Assembly (NCBI RefSeq): GCF_900230185.1
Contig: NZ_OCSR01000002.1
Location: forward strand, 3,596,001 to 3,660,000
DNA from: Burkholderia sp. OK233
GTDB taxonomy: Bacteria > Pseudomonadota > Gammaproteobacteria > Burkholderiales > Burkholderiaceae
DNA: 64,000 bases
Direction: 5' to 3'
The notes under the pieces are model-generated. The model saw nothing but the letters and a program-made list of their open reading frames with translations, was not told where the DNA came from and did not search any database. Numbering within the stretch: the stretch's first letter is position 1; every line of letters begins with the position of its first letter. Shown in pieces: positions 8,744 to 18,368 of the stretch. The position numbers and the translations under genes were made by a program.

Positions 8744-8998
8744 ATGAGCAGGCACAGGAAACCGCCGGCACAGCCGCCCGACAAGACGCCCGCGCAGCTA
8801 CGTGCGCGGCTGCGACGTTTCGCGCCCGCTACCCGCGACGAGGCTACCGGGGCCGCCACGATTCCGTTTCCCGAGCACGTGACCGTACTCGCCGGGCCGC
8901 TGCGGCGGAACCTCCGCCTGCACCGGGATGGGATCGGCGGACAGCCGGAAGCGCCTGCAACCGCAGACGGTCCGCCGGAAGACGGTAGTGCAGCCTGA
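8744..8998 (+). CDS. Small hypothetical protein, proline/arginine rich
   Basis: An 84-residue protein whose ATG at 8744 follows CTGGAG by a proper distance. It is basic at the N-terminus (SRHRKPPAQPPDKTPAQLRARLRRF) and acidic/low-complexity at the C-terminus. No domain is recognised. It sits between the HAD and exonuclease genes on the same strand, so it is likely co-transcribed. Confidence 0.55.
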   Translation: MSRHRKPPAQPPDKTPAQLRARLRRFAPATRDEATGAATIPFPEHVTVLAGPLRRNLRLHRDGIGGQPEAPATADGPPEDGSAA

Positions 8999-9106
8999 GC
9001 AGCATCGGGTGGCCGGACTTTGATGACACCGGCGCGAGGGGTGATGCGGGACGGGGTGCGATCGGGGCTGCACGCTGCGGGCCCGCAAAAGCAAGAAGAA
9101 CAGGAC

Positions 9107-9625
9107 ATGACGGACACATCCCTTCACGGCGCGTTGCTCTGGCCGTTGCCGGCCGAGCAGCAAGGTAGCTCGAATAGCCGCTATTTCATTGACACGGAAT
9201 ACACCGACTTCCGGCATTGCCAGCTGGTCAGCCTCGCGATTGTGGGCGAGAACGGGGACGAGTTCTACGGCGAGCGGACCGATTTCGATCAGGCACGCTG
9301 CAGCGACTTTGTCCGCAAGGTGGTGCTGCCGCAACTCGGCCAGTTTGAGGGGCGCGCGATGCCGTTTGTCCGGCTGCGCGAGGCACTGCGCGCATGGCTC
9401 GGCAGCATACCCGGCGACTCCGGGCCGGTGCTCTGCTACGACTACGAGACGGACCTGAACCTGTTCCGGTTCCTGCTGGGTGGCCCCCTGCCGCGCGGCT
9501 GGCGGGTCGAGAATATCGCGGGCCGTCGCGACCGGGAACGGCGCGCCGAATACTTCGCCCGGCATGGCGGCGAACACCACGCGCTGCATGACGCGCGGGC
9601 TAATGCGTTCGCTTTTGCGGGCTGA
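9107..9625 (+). CDS. DEDDh 3'-5' exoribonuclease-like protein (Rv2179c type)
   Basis: A 172-residue protein when started at 9107. RYFIDTEYTDF carries the D-x-E of exonuclease motif I; VLCYDYETDL supplies the motif II aspartate; HHALHDARANAFAF holds the motif III H-x4-D-type pair. Length and the HCQLVSLAIVGENGDEFYGE segment (family: LVSIGLV..DG.EFYA) match the Rv2179c-like stand-alone exoribonucleases. It would trim RNA 3' ends in the cytoplasm. It stands with a HAD phosphatase-like gene in the island. The family call is good; biological role and substrate are unknown. Confidence 0.75.
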   Translation: MTDTSLHGALLWPLPAEQQGSSNSRYFIDTEYTDFRHCQLVSLAIVGENGDEFYGERTDFDQARCSDFVRKVVLPQLGQFEGRAMPFVRLREALRAWLGSIPGDSGPVLCYDYETDLNLFRFLLGGPLPRGWRVENIAGRRDRERRAEYFARHGGEHHALHDARANAFAFAG

Positions 9626-9724
9626 ATCCAGCGGACGTGAGTCGGCCGCTGGAAGAGCAGGCTTCCGGCTCGGACGAAAACATCCTTTCGATGAAAAATT
9701 GCAGGTGCCAGGATGGAGACCAGG

Positions 9725-10777
9725 ATGAGCGGAGGCCGTGAGTGGATTCCACGATCCGACGGATGGCGGATCGCGCAGCGCCTGTGTGAGCGTCGCAAGG
9801 CGTTGGGATTGACCCAGGCTGAACTCGCGGCCAGGGTGGGCGTGGCGCAATCGTCCCTGGTGCACTGGGAGAGGGGGAGGTGGCCCAACACCATTGCGGC
9901 AGCTATGGTGAACGCACTGGATACAGCCCTGCAGGCACCGCAAGGATGGCTGCTCAGTCAAGACACAGAGCCGTTGCCGGTTCCCGGGTTCAATGCCGGA
10001 AGTGCAGTGGCCCAGGAAGGACTGAGTGATCTCCAGGCGCGAATTCCCCCGGGCCAGTGCAGGGAAATCGGCCCTCACGCCAGGCGGCTGCGCGAGGAGC
10101 TACGCCTTTCGGTGGCGGAAATGGCGCGCGCCTGTGCTGTATCAAGTCCCACGCTGGTGCAGTGGGAGCAGGGGATGTTTCCGAAGGCGCTTACCGCGGC
10201 GCGTCTTCGCGCCTAGGAGCGTGCACTCCTGCTTGCGCCGGATCAACTGCTGGCGCCTCCGGCGGCGCATCCAGGGGTTCGCGATGGCAGGTGGTGTGTG
10301 GTTGTAGAGGCTGAGACGCTTGAAACCGCAATCCGCCGCGTCGCGGAATGTCTGGCCACCCGTGGACGTAACCTGGTCAGGCCGGAGCAGCCACTGGAAG
10401 CTAAAGTTGGTCGGGATGCCGAGCTGCTTGCGCACCGCTACGGCATCGGCACGCGTCGCTGGCCACTGATCGACGTCGCCGTCGCGTACGGCATCACGCT
10501 CTCGCACGCGCACCAGACCGTTGCCGGCATGATCGCGCGAGCGGCACAGTTTGAGTTTGAGATCGCGGTGCTGGACGCCATCGTGGTGGCCAGCGCGGCA
10601 GGCCTTCCGTCGATGACAGCTGTCACAGATCGCCGTATGCATGACCTGCTCGGGCCGTCGCTGACTATGGAACGCGCGGCGGCATTCGCCAGCGAGATAT
10701 TGTCCTGGCGAATCGCTCGCGCTGCATGTACGAGCTCTCGACCGGGTGTGCGTCCGCAGGACTACTGCACAGAATGA
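9725..10777 (+). pseudogene. Multi-HTH regulator interrupted by an in-frame amber codon
   Basis: One continuous reading frame runs from 9725 (or 9713) to 10777, broken only by TAG at 10214-10216. Upstream of the stop are two XRE-type helix-turn-helix units (LGLTQAELAARVGVAQSSLVHWERG and LRLSVAEMARACAVSSPTLVQWEQG). Downstream, still in frame, the protein resumes with ERALLLAPDQLL and ends in a sigma-70 region 4-like helix-turn-helix (RRWPLIDVAVAYGITLSHAHQTVAGM). The seamless frame on both sides suggests a recent nonsense mutation, or read-through, rather than two genes. The next gene, 10802, has its own strong ribosome-binding site. Regulator of the island is the likely role. Confidence 0.65.
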
Positions 10778-10801
10778 AACGGTCATCAGAAGGAGAAGCG
10801 G

Positions 10802-11239
10802 ATGCTTCGAGTCACCATTGAGTTGCTGCCCGGTGGACGGGAAAGCGGAAAGCGTGTCATCGCGACAGCAGATATCGCGCGGGTGAGTGGCGGGGCGCTC
10901 GCGGATTACCGGGTAGCCCTGGAAGATGCGGTGCTCGGTGAGGTAGGCGGGCGCGCTATTGTGCGCAGCTATCCGAGATGGGCGAGCAGTGTGTGGAACC
11001 TGGTTGTGCGTTGTCTTGCCGCTGCACTGAACGAGGGGCGCGAAGAGTTGCCACCGAGGCCTGCGAAACCGGAGGTGGCGGTTCGAATGAACGACGCGGG
11101 CTACCGTTACGTGCGTCTGGATGAGATTCCCGAGCCTGCCAGGACATTCTTCGACCAGACGCTGGCCGGTTCGGGCATACCTGATCATGGCTGCGCTTAC
11201 GCGCACGACTGGTTTGACTTTCTCAACGGCCAACGCTGA
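10802..11239 (+). CDS. Hypothetical island protein
   Basis: A 145-residue soluble protein preceded by AGAAGGAGAAGCGG, a strong ribosome-binding site. It has no recognised domain; the C-terminus contains DEIPEPARTFFDQTLAGSGIPDHGCAYAHDWFDFL, which looks conserved and acidic. GC-rich codon use matches the genes before it. A further short frame beginning at 11239 is cut off, so the next gene of the island appears to have been truncated by the insertion that left the IS66 remnant. Confidence 0.6.
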   Translation: MLRVTIELLPGGRESGKRVIATADIARVSGGALADYRVALEDAVLGEVGGRAIVRSYPRWASSVWNLVVRCLAAALNEGREELPPRPAKPEVAVRMNDAGYRYVRLDEIPEPARTFFDQTLAGSGIPDHGCAYAHDWFDFLNGQR

Positions 11240-11504
11240 TGCCGGAGCCACCACCCGGCCACAACCTGCCATTCAGCGAGCGGGCGAATCTGCCCTTGGA
11301 ACGGCTGCGTTATTCAATTACCTGACGGACGAGCTACGCGCGCAACTCGGCCTTTGCGGACGGTGGCCGACTAGGAATGTGCGGCCGTTCCACTTCGCTT
11401 TGCTGAAATTCGCGACTGGATGTCGGCGAATGTCAGCTTTTGGGCGGCGACAATTGTCTTGGCCGGCCAAAATAGTTGTCGCTGACCGGCCGTGCTGCTT
11501 GACG

Positions 11505-12287
11505 CTGTCTAGCAAACCCCAGACGAAGAGTTACCTCTGGTCGCAGATGACAGATTCGGGACATCCGGTCCGCTGCTTCACATACACGCCCGGACGCGGC
11601 GCGCAGCTGGCCGATAAACTGTTCATGGGCATTCGCAAGGGTGCGGTCCTGATGACCGATGGCTATGAACCCTATAACGGCATCGCCGAGCGATATCAGC
11701 TCGTGCATCTTGGATGCTGGGTTCACTGTCGGCGCTACTTCGTCAAGGCAGAAGAAAATGTGCCCAAAGCTGCGCGTTCGCGCGATCTGCTGGCCACGCG
11801 GGTCATCAAGCTGATCGGAAAGTTGTTCGCGGCTGAGGCACGCACTGCGAAATGGGAAGCCAACCAGCGACAGCGATTGCGACGGCGCTACAGCGCACGT
11901 GTGCTCGACGCCATTTACGATCTGATGCTCGAACAATCACCCGGCGTCGTGCCCAACAGCCTGCTCGGGAAGGCCCTGACCTATCTGCGCGAGCAGTGGC
12001 CGAAGCTGATCCTTTATGTCGAGAACGGCGACTGGCCCATATCGAACAATGCCTGTGAGAATTCGATCCGCCCGTTTGTGATCGGGCGCCGCGGCTGGCT
12101 ATTCGCGGACACTGTCGACGGCGCGGCTGCGAGCGCCAATCTTTACTCTCTCGTCGAAACCTGCAAAGCCTGTCGAATCGATCCGTACCGTTACCTCACC
12201 TTGCTGTTCCAGCAATTGCCTCTAGCAAAGAACGTCGACGACTACGCCGCGTTGCTTCCTTGGAGCATGTCAGCTCAGCCTGGATGA
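11505..12287 (+). pseudogene. Truncated IS66 transposase (TnpC) remnant
   Basis: The C-terminal half of an IS66 TnpC: QTKSYLWSQM...CFTYTPGRGAQ, VLMTDGYEPYN, HLGCWVHCRRYF, SLLGKALTYLREQWPKL and the end motif NACENSIRPFVIGRRGWLFADT. The N-terminal zinc-finger/coiled-coil half, tnpA, tnpB and the terminal repeats are absent; upstream of about 11505 the frame runs into unrelated DNA. Residues of the catalytic DDE core (D of MTDGY; E of ACENSIRPF) are present but the protein cannot be complete. It differs in sequence from the IS66 at 48-55 kb and marks the right edge of the island. Confidence 0.8.
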
Positions 12288-12288
12288 T

Positions 12289-13299
12289 TTATAGATTTGC
12301 GCGTAGGAAGTCCACGACCTCACGGTCGATCTGGCGATGAATCTCCACACGATCGATCCCGGGCGCATCCTGACAGATCAGTGCCACACTGGCTGCGACC
12401 GAGGCCGGACAAGGATCAATGAAAACGAAGTGGTTGCCTGGCACGATGTGGACTGCGGGCGGTGTGGGCAAGCCTGACACAACGCCAAGAGAGTTTCTCG
12501 CAGAACCAAGATAGCTGTCGTCCTGCGGTCGATAGAGCATCGTCGGTACGCGCACAGCGGACAAGCCAGGTGCCTCAAACATCATCGCCAGTGGATCCAT
12601 CAGCACCAAGGCCTTCAGGCGGCGATCAACGGGCGGTTGCCAGGCTACCAGGTCAGCGGGTACAGCCGCTTTACCTTGGGTGCCGTGCGCACTATTGCTG
12701 GTTGCTGGACGCGGACACGATCCCGGATCATCGTGATCTGCGCAGTACGCACTGGCATACGCAAAGTCGGGTTTCGCTCCCGCCAGAATCAGCGCAGTGT
12801 AGCCACCGGCCGAGTATCCGATCATGCCAATTCGGCCGACATCGGCGCTCGCGGAAAACCGTGGATCTGCGAGGACTGCATTGAGCGCGGCCTCTGCCTG
12901 CCGGGGGCGATCAATCAGAATCTGGGCTTGGGACGGCGCTCGGGGATAGCCTGAAGCGTCCCCAACGTGCGTCGGCAAGACGACGATAAATCCGGCGCGA
13001 GCCAGAGTTGTGGCCAATTCACGGTGGCTGAAGGGACCGCCGCCTCGTCCATGTGAAATCAATACAACGGGGAAGCGGCCATCCGGTACAGGCGAAGCAT
13101 CGCGCGTCGCCTCAACAGTGAACGGGCCCGCTTGCCACGGAACCTCACGCTCACGCGTAGGGTAAAAGATCACCGTGTCGAAAGGGGCAGCTTCGTTCAC
13201 CCCCGTGAGCCGGATTACCCCTGCGTTAAAAGCGGCCGGATCAGCCAGCGCGGAACACGTACATACGATCGCCAGTACAAGAGGCACTATCCAACGCAT
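12289..13299 (-). CDS. Secreted alpha/beta hydrolase (dienelactone hydrolase/PAF-acetylhydrolase-like)
   Basis: A 336-residue protein with an N-terminal signal peptide (residues 1-20, cleavage near ALAD). ISHGRGGGPFSHRELA at 81-96 is the oxyanion region, and GYSAGG with Ser163 is the nucleophile elbow. MDPLAMMF probably bears the acid and PGNHFVF the histidine. It would act in the periplasm on an ester or acyl substrate. It is monocistronic, convergent with the IS66 remnant (one base apart) and has no related neighbour, so its substrate cannot be told from context. Length fits the predicted dienelactone hydrolase group. Confidence 0.8.
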   Translation of the reverse strand: MRWIVPLVLAIVCTCSALADPAAFNAGVIRLTGVNEAAPFDTVIFYPTREREVPWQAGPFTVEATRDASPVPDGRFPVVLISHGRGGGPFSHRELATTLARAGFIVVLPTHVGDASGYPRAPSQAQILIDRPRQAEAALNAVLADPRFSASADVGRIGMIGYSAGGYTALILAGAKPDFAYASAYCADHDDPGSCPRPATSNSAHGTQGKAAVPADLVAWQPPVDRRLKALVLMDPLAMMFEAPGLSAVRVPTMLYRPQDDSYLGSARNSLGVVSGLPTPPAVHIVPGNHFVFIDPCPASVAASVALICQDAPGIDRVEIHRQIDREVVDFLRANL

Positions 13300-14290
13300 G
13301 TCACTACCCCTGGTCAGCCAGAATGACAGGCGAAGGATATCAGAGCGTTCTTACACGTTTGATGACCGAGGGGCGTCGTTTATCGATCGCTTACGGATGA
13401 ATAATCCCATTCTCTGGGGAAATTACGGCGGCATTGACACTGTCCAGTCCGGCAATATGTCGCGGATCGAATGCCAGGCAGTTGGTGGTGCCACGACCAA
13501 AGTATCACGTAACGCTAAATGCATTGCCGCCTGGTCGGCAATGACTGACGCTGATGCGTTGATCGACATCGCGTTCGCCTTCCGATGACACGCAGTGCTC
13601 GTGCCAGAGTCTGATAGAAGAAATTTATTGGACGTCGATGGACTAAAGGAGAATAGTTCTTCTATAAGAGAATTTGTGAGGCGGGCGAAAATCATCGATG
13701 GTGGGCCAGAAAGCGCGGCACGACTATGCGTCCGGAGGAGACAAATCGATGAGAATCCCTTCTCTCGCCGAACCACTCAGCGGGCGCAAGCTCGAAGGAC
13801 CGGTCGTCGTTCTATTGAGCACAGGCATGGCAGTCAGTGGCGTGGGAAGTTGGAGCTTGCGGCAGGCGAGTGATCGTGCGTATGGCGTCGAAGGAAGCCA
13901 TAGGCCTCGGGCTACTAACCTACGCCGGTGGTTCAGTATGCGATTAAGGACACCTTGCAGACATGATCAGAACATGCGGTAAGCCCGTCTCGATACATTG
14001 GCAGGGTGAATTTGAGACGTAGCCGTAGCGGCTGCATTTCGCGCATCAGAGGGATCGCTTCATCACTAGGCAGGTGCTGGTGGTCGATGGGAGAAGCCCG
14101 GTGGCCATGACTGTCAAGCCTCGGTGGCCGTCGAGATTCGCGAGCGTCCGAGTAGCTGCGAAGTTGAGTTTCCCCAACGCGCGGCAAAGGCCGCGCTGAA
14201 TATTTGGTAGGCAGCGTTCTTCAAACGAAGAATGCGGCCATTGTTCGTCCATTGCATCTTCTATCGAAGATTTTTTCCCTGGAGTAGTCT
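13300..14290. other. Intergenic region with decayed coding DNA
   Basis: Nearly 1 kb between the hydrolase and the aldehyde dehydrogenase. On the reverse strand, 13423-13776 reads as a decayed LysR effector domain (entered separately). An ATCTTC-TATC-GAAGAT hairpin followed by T6 lies at 14256-14276, just ahead of the dehydrogenase ribosome-binding site; it could be a weak attenuator or part of an operator. The rest holds no supported gene. Confidence 0.45.
13423..13776 (-). pseudogene. Decayed LysR effector-domain fragment
   Basis: In a reverse frame, AMSINASASVIADQAAMHLAL and then SIRDILPDWTVSMPP resemble the last 70 residues of LysR regulators (NDS.A...AALAGLGI; L..VLPDW..P..P). The segment between has lost the usual GLGIA..P core and the helix-turn-helix half is absent. 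This is probably the relic of a regulator formerly beside the aldehyde dehydrogenase. The similarity is partial. Confidence 0.3.
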
Positions 14291-15805
14291 ATGTATCAGC
14301 GTAGTAGCGAGGTGGAGACGCTTTCCCTTTACATCGACGGAGAGTGGCGCCCGGCTTCGGGTGGTGCTTACTTTGAGAGCGTCGATCCATTCACGAGTGA
14401 AGTATGGTCGCGCGTGCCGGCCGCATCCTCGGAAGACGTCGATGCCGCTGTGCGCGCCGCTCATCGTGCATTCACTTCGGGCCCGTGGGCTGAAATGTCG
14501 CCGACCCAACGCGGACGACTTCTCTACAAGCTTGGCGACCTTGTTGCGGCGCACGCTGAAAAGCTGGGAGAGCTCGAGGTTCGCGACAACGGCAAGCTGT
14601 TGGCTGAAATGTTGGGCCAAATGCATTATCTCCCCGAGTGGTTTTACTACTACGGCGGATTGGCTGATAAGGTCGAGGGGGCGGTGACGCCCGCTGAGCG
14701 TCCCGGTGTGATGCATTACATCCGGTACGAGCCGGTTGGTGTTGTTGCAGCGATTTCTCCGTGGAATTCGCCACTCGTTCTGACAGTGTGGAAGCTCGCG
14801 CCAGCTCTCGCGGCGGGTAACACTGTCGTAGTGAAGCCGTCGGAATACTCTTCCGCCTCGATGCTTTATCTCGCAAAATTGTTCGACGAGGCTGGTTTCC
14901 CGCGCGGCGTCATCAACGTCATTACCGGCGTCGGTAAGGAGACGGGCGAAGCCCTGATCAACCATCCGCTCGTCGAGCGCATTGCCTTCACAGGCGGAGA
15001 GGCGGGCGGCCGGGCTGTCTATCAGGCAGCGGCGAAGTCGTTCAAACGCGTTTCGCTGGAGCTCGGTGGTAAGTCGCCCAACATCGTTTTCGAGGACGCA
15101 GACCTGGACGATGCCGTGAAGGGCGCCGTTGCCGGCGTGTTTGCGGCGGCGGGACAGACTTGCATGGCCGGCTCCCGTTTGCTCGTTCACGAATCGATCC
15201 ACGATGCATTCGTCGAGAAACTGGTTACGTTCGCGAGCAGCGCGAGGCTCGGCGATCCGATGGACAGCGACACCGACATTGGTCCCATTGCGACACCGCC
15301 GCAGTTTCAAAAGATCCTGGACTACATCGCTATTGCCAGGAGCGAGGGCGCACGCTGCGTACTTGGTGGCGAGCGAGCTACGGGGACTGATCTCGATCGA
15401 GGGCTGTTCGTCAAGCCCACCATTTTCACGGGCGTCAATAACCGCATGCGTATCGCTCAGGAGGAAGTCTTCGGACCTGTCTTGTCGATCATTCCCTTCA
15501 AAACCGACGACGAAGCCGTCGAAATAGCGAATGACACTCTCTATGGGCTCGCAGCGGGCGTCTGGACGCAAAATCTTGACCGCGCGATCAATCTACCCGC
15601 GCGTTTGAGAGCAGGAACTGTTTGGGTAAATGCATACCGTGTCGTGAGCTATCTTGCTCCTTTCGGCGGATTCAAAAACTCCGGTATCGGGCGCGAAAAT
15701 GGCAAGGAGGCGATTCGGGAGTACCTGGAAGCGAAAAGCGTATTCCTGAATACGAAGCGTGGCGTGCCTTCACCCTTCGTGATGCGTCTGCCAAGCGTCA
15801 AGTAG
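14291..15805 (+). CDS. NAD(P)-dependent aldehyde dehydrogenase
   Basis: A 504-residue ALDH of full length. SPWNSPL and KPSEYS are in the coenzyme-binding part; ELGGKSPNIVF has the general-base Glu near 265; AGQTCMAGSR has the catalytic Cys near 299; EEVFGPVLS and PFGGFKNSGIGREN complete the C-terminal signatures. It oxidises an aldehyde to the carboxylate; the closest relatives by eye are betaine-aldehyde/semialdehyde-type enzymes, but the substrate is not determined. GGAG sits 8 bases before the ATG. It is followed by a strong hairpin and a convergent aminotransferase, so it forms its own transcription unit. Confidence 0.9.
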   Translation: MYQRSSEVETLSLYIDGEWRPASGGAYFESVDPFTSEVWSRVPAASSEDVDAAVRAAHRAFTSGPWAEMSPTQRGRLLYKLGDLVAAHAEKLGELEVRDNGKLLAEMLGQMHYLPEWFYYYGGLADKVEGAVTPAERPGVMHYIRYEPVGVVAAISPWNSPLVLTVWKLAPALAAGNTVVVKPSEYSSASMLYLAKLFDEAGFPRGVINVITGVGKETGEALINHPLVERIAFTGGEAGGRAVYQAAAKSFKRVSLELGGKSPNIVFEDADLDDAVKGAVAGVFAAAGQTCMAGSRLLVHESIHDAFVEKLVTFASSARLGDPMDSDTDIGPIATPPQFQKILDYIAIARSEGARCVLGGERATGTDLDRGLFVKPTIFTGVNNRMRIAQEEVFGPVLSIIPFKTDDEAVEIANDTLYGLAAGVWTQNLDRAINLPARLRAGTVWVNAYRVVSYLAPFGGFKNSGIGRENGKEAIREYLEAKSVFLNTKRGVPSPFVMRLPSVK

Positions 15806-15863
15806 AAGCCGCTCGGAGCATCGAGCGTGCAATCCGCATTTGCCTCCATGCACGCGCAGCAAT

Positions 15864-15891
15864 CGAAACGGGCGGCACGCCGCCCGTTTCG
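15864..15891. terminator. Bidirectional hairpin between convergent genes
   Basis: A 12-bp perfect stem (CGAAACGGGCGG / CCGCCCGTTTCG) with a CACG loop lies between the aldehyde dehydrogenase and the convergent aminotransferase. There is no long T run, but the position fits a terminator. Confidence 0.6.
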
Positions 15892-15957
15892 GATGGACTG
15901 GCTACTCAAACCCATGGACAGAGAGACGCTCGTAAGAGGTGCACTGCGTTGGTGATC

Positions 15958-17166
15958 TCAATCCTGTCGGAGTGCCTCGCATGCCTGAATAATTCTGCGG
16001 CACGCCTCTTCTATCACATCCATTGAGGTTGCGAAGGAAATTCTGAAGGCGGGCGAGACGCCATACGCAGCCCCCTGAACTGTCGCTACCTTGAATTCGT
16101 CGAGCAGATACATGACGAAGTCGCTATCGGTATTGATCAGCTTTCCGCCAGGCGTGGTCTTCCCAATCTGGGCGGCACAGGAGACATAGACATAGAACGC
16201 GCCGTCGGGCGTAGGGCAATCAAGTCCCGCGTTCCCGTGCAGCAACTCGACCAGCCGATCACGACGCATCCGGTACGCGTCGCGCCATTCGGCGAAGAAC
16301 GATAGCGGACCATTCAGCGCAGCAACCGCGGCCGCCTGACTAACCGCAGCAGGATTGCTGGTGCTTTGCGACTGAAGCTTCTCCATCGCCTTGATCAGTT
16401 CGAGCGGCCCGGAGGCATAGCCGATGCGGAAACCCGTCATGGCATACGTTTTTGAAACACCGTTGATCGTCAGCGTACGATTGGCGAAATCAGGATTGAC
16501 GTGCGCGAATGTCGAGTGAGTCAAGCCATCGTAAATGAGATGCTCGTAGATATCATCCGTCATCACGAGCACTTGAGGGTGGTCACGAAGTACATCAGCA
16601 AACCCGCGCAGTTCATCTTCGTTGTAAATTGCCCCGCTGGGATTGTTCGGCGAGTTGAGTACCAGCCATTTGGTCCGTGGCGTCAACGCCTCGGCTAATT
16701 GCTGCGGCGTCATCTTGAAGCGCTGTGCCGCTGGCGCAGTCACAAAGACCGGCACACCGCCATTCAGCTTCACGATATCCGGATATGAAACCCAGTATGG
16801 CGCGGGAACGATAACTTCGTCTCCTTCATCAATCGTGCTAGTGAACGCGTTGTAGATGATCTGCTTGGCGCCGCTCGCGACGGAGATGTTGGCGGTCGTT
16901 ACTTTAAGGCGGTTTTCACGCTCAAACTTTGCGGCTATGGCGCTTTTGAGCGCGGCCGTACCGTCGGTCGCAGTGTATCGTGTGGCGCCATCCCGCATGG
17001 CTTGCGCGGCGGCCTCGACGATGTGGGGTGGCGTCGGAAAGTCCGGTTCGCCGGCGGCCATGTTGCAGATGTCTTCGCCAGCGGCTGCAAGCGCTTTCGC
17101 GCGATTCATTGCACTGATGCTCGGTGATGGTTGGATAAGGTCGAGGCGCTTGGCAAGTAGTGGCAT
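15958..17166 (-). CDS. Class I pyridoxal-phosphate aminotransferase (AspC-like)
   Basis: A 402-residue fold-type I aminotransferase of the aspartate/aromatic Igamma group. GEPDFPTP near 38, NSPNNPSGA near 175, MTDDIYEH and SKTYAMTGFRIGYA with the PLP lysine near 240 are all present, and the C-terminus has FRISFATS with the substrate-carboxylate Arg. It moves an amino group between an amino acid and a 2-oxo acid. It lies downstream of a LysR gene on the same strand. A 19-bp element identical to one at 37.9 kb sits 69 bases upstream of the start, hinting at shared control with the reverse-strand ABC importer there. Confidence 0.9.
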   Translation of the reverse strand: MPLLAKRLDLIQPSPSISAMNRAKALAAAGEDICNMAAGEPDFPTPPHIVEAAAQAMRDGATRYTATDGTAALKSAIAAKFERENRLKVTTANISVASGAKQIIYNAFTSTIDEGDEVIVPAPYWVSYPDIVKLNGGVPVFVTAPAAQRFKMTPQQLAEALTPRTKWLVLNSPNNPSGAIYNEDELRGFADVLRDHPQVLVMTDDIYEHLIYDGLTHSTFAHVNPDFANRTLTINGVSKTYAMTGFRIGYASGPLELIKAMEKLQSQSTSNPAAVSQAAAVAALNGPLSFFAEWRDAYRMRRDRLVELLHGNAGLDCPTPDGAFYVYVSCAAQIGKTTPGGKLINTDSDFVMYLLDEFKVATVQGAAYGVSPAFRISFATSMDVIEEACRRIIQACEALRQD

Positions 17167-17234
17167 GTCATCCCTTCATTTGACTGTCGTAGTTGTGCGT
17201 TACGAGAGTCACTGTGCGGGCGTGACAATCCAGG

Positions 17235-17253
17235 CGTCAAGGGAATATTTGGA
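17235..17253 (-). promoter_or_regulatory. Shared 19-bp upstream element, copy 1
   Basis: The plus-strand sequence CGTCAAGGGAATATTTGGA occurs here and again, identical, at 37902-37920. Both copies lie upstream of reverse-strand transcription units (aminotransferase here, ABC importer there) in the same orientation. On the coding strand it reads TCCAAATATTCCC followed by TTGACG, which could be an activator site abutting a -35 box. Confidence 0.5.
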
Positions 17254-17402
17254 ACGAAAACGTTGCCCCGATGGAATGAGTACATCGTTTGAACCCGACG
17301 CAGATCGCTCCGCGAGAATCGAGGCGGTTGCAAGCTCTAGTTGGCCTGCCGCGAGGGTGCCATATTGTCTGAATGCTTCGCCATCCTTGAAGATCTCTGC
17401 CG

Positions 17403-18368
17403 CTACTTTTTGTTTTTCTCGTTCTTCGGCACACTTACTCCCAGAAATCGATCCAATGCAGGAAGTGCCTTCCGTAACTCTGCCACCATCGCCGATGCAG
17501 CGGGGGAGAGCGAGCGGCCGGACCGTGTAAGCAACCCAACCGTTCGCGAAAGCGTCGGCCCCTTAAGTAGACGAAAAATCAGGCTATCCAACGGCGCTCG
17601 TTGAGCTGCCAAAGCTGACATGACCGATACTCCCTCGCCACGAATCAACAGGGTCGCAATCGTCGACGTGTTGGAAACACGATAACGTGGTTCTCGAACC
17701 TGTTGACTCAGCCCGGGCGTTTGACTCAATTGGTGCTGCATTCCCAGGTCGGCGCTAAAACCGATGATCCGATAGTGCTCAAGTTGATCCCACGCGATTT
17801 CTTTTGTCTGCCGCGCAAAAGGATGGTCGGGAGCTGTGACCACACCGTATGTATCTTCGAAGAGTGGCTCGACGGACAACTGGGCATCGGGCTCCCAAGG
17901 GCTGCATATGCCGAAGTCCACATCGCCGCTCAGTATGCGCTGCTGAACGCCTTCGGAGTTGTCCTCGCGAAGATAGAGATCGATTCCGGGGAATTTGTCG
18001 ATGAATTCCGCCGATGCTTCTGACAAAAGCAGCGCCATGACCGAGGGCACCGCGGCAACGCCGACCCGTCCTCGCTCGCGCTTGCCCAATGCGCGCATCT
18101 CGCTGATGGACCCGTCGAAGTCTTGCAGCAGGCGGCGGGCAGTGGGCAAAAATTCATACCCGGCGTCGGTCAGATCCAGTCGCCGGGTAGTGCGATCGAA
18201 CATCGCCAGACCGAGATCAGCCTCGAGATGCTGGATTGTGAGGCTGAGCGCTGATTGCGTCACGAAAAGCGCTTCTGATGCCCGCGTCAGACTGCGATGC
18301 TCCGCCACTGCAACGAAAGCCCGTAGGTGCCGGATGGAGATGCGCTTCACATGGTTTCCGTCATTCAT
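17403..18368 (-). CDS. LysR family transcriptional regulator
   Basis: A 321-residue LysR protein: N-terminal winged helix-turn-helix (ISIRHLRAFVAVAEHRSLTRASEALFVTQSALSLTIQHLEADLGLAMFDRTTRR) and a C-terminal effector-binding domain with the usual RGEGVSVMS segment. It is divergent from the NIPSNAP/DapA/ABC gene run, whose first gene starts 94 bases away, so it is the likely activator of that run. The intergenic space holds the dyads CTCG-N8-CGAG and TGAATTCATGAATTCA, plausible LysR boxes. The inducer is unknown; an intermediate of the encoded pathway is expected. Confidence 0.9.
   Translation of the reverse strand: MNDGNHVKRISIRHLRAFVAVAEHRSLTRASEALFVTQSALSLTIQHLEADLGLAMFDRTTRRLDLTDAGYEFLPTARRLLQDFDGSISEMRALGKRERGRVGVAAVPSVMALLLSEASAEFIDKFPGIDLYLREDNSEGVQQRILSGDVDFGICSPWEPDAQLSVEPLFEDTYGVVTAPDHPFARQTKEIAWDQLEHYRIIGFSADLGMQHQLSQTPGLSQQVREPRYRVSNTSTIATLLIRGEGVSVMSALAAQRAPLDSLIFRLLKGPTLSRTVGLLTRSGRSLSPAASAMVAELRKALPALDRFLGVSVPKNEKNKK

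Noticed and set aside
8798..10078. A 426-codon reverse frame across the GC-rich island block
   Set aside because: High GC makes long antisense frames common; the forward genes carry real HAD, exonuclease and HTH motifs.
14261..15571. A 436-codon reverse-strand frame opposite the aldehyde dehydrogenase gene
   Set aside because: It is antisense to a full-length ALDH with all motifs; its composition is that of a shadow frame.
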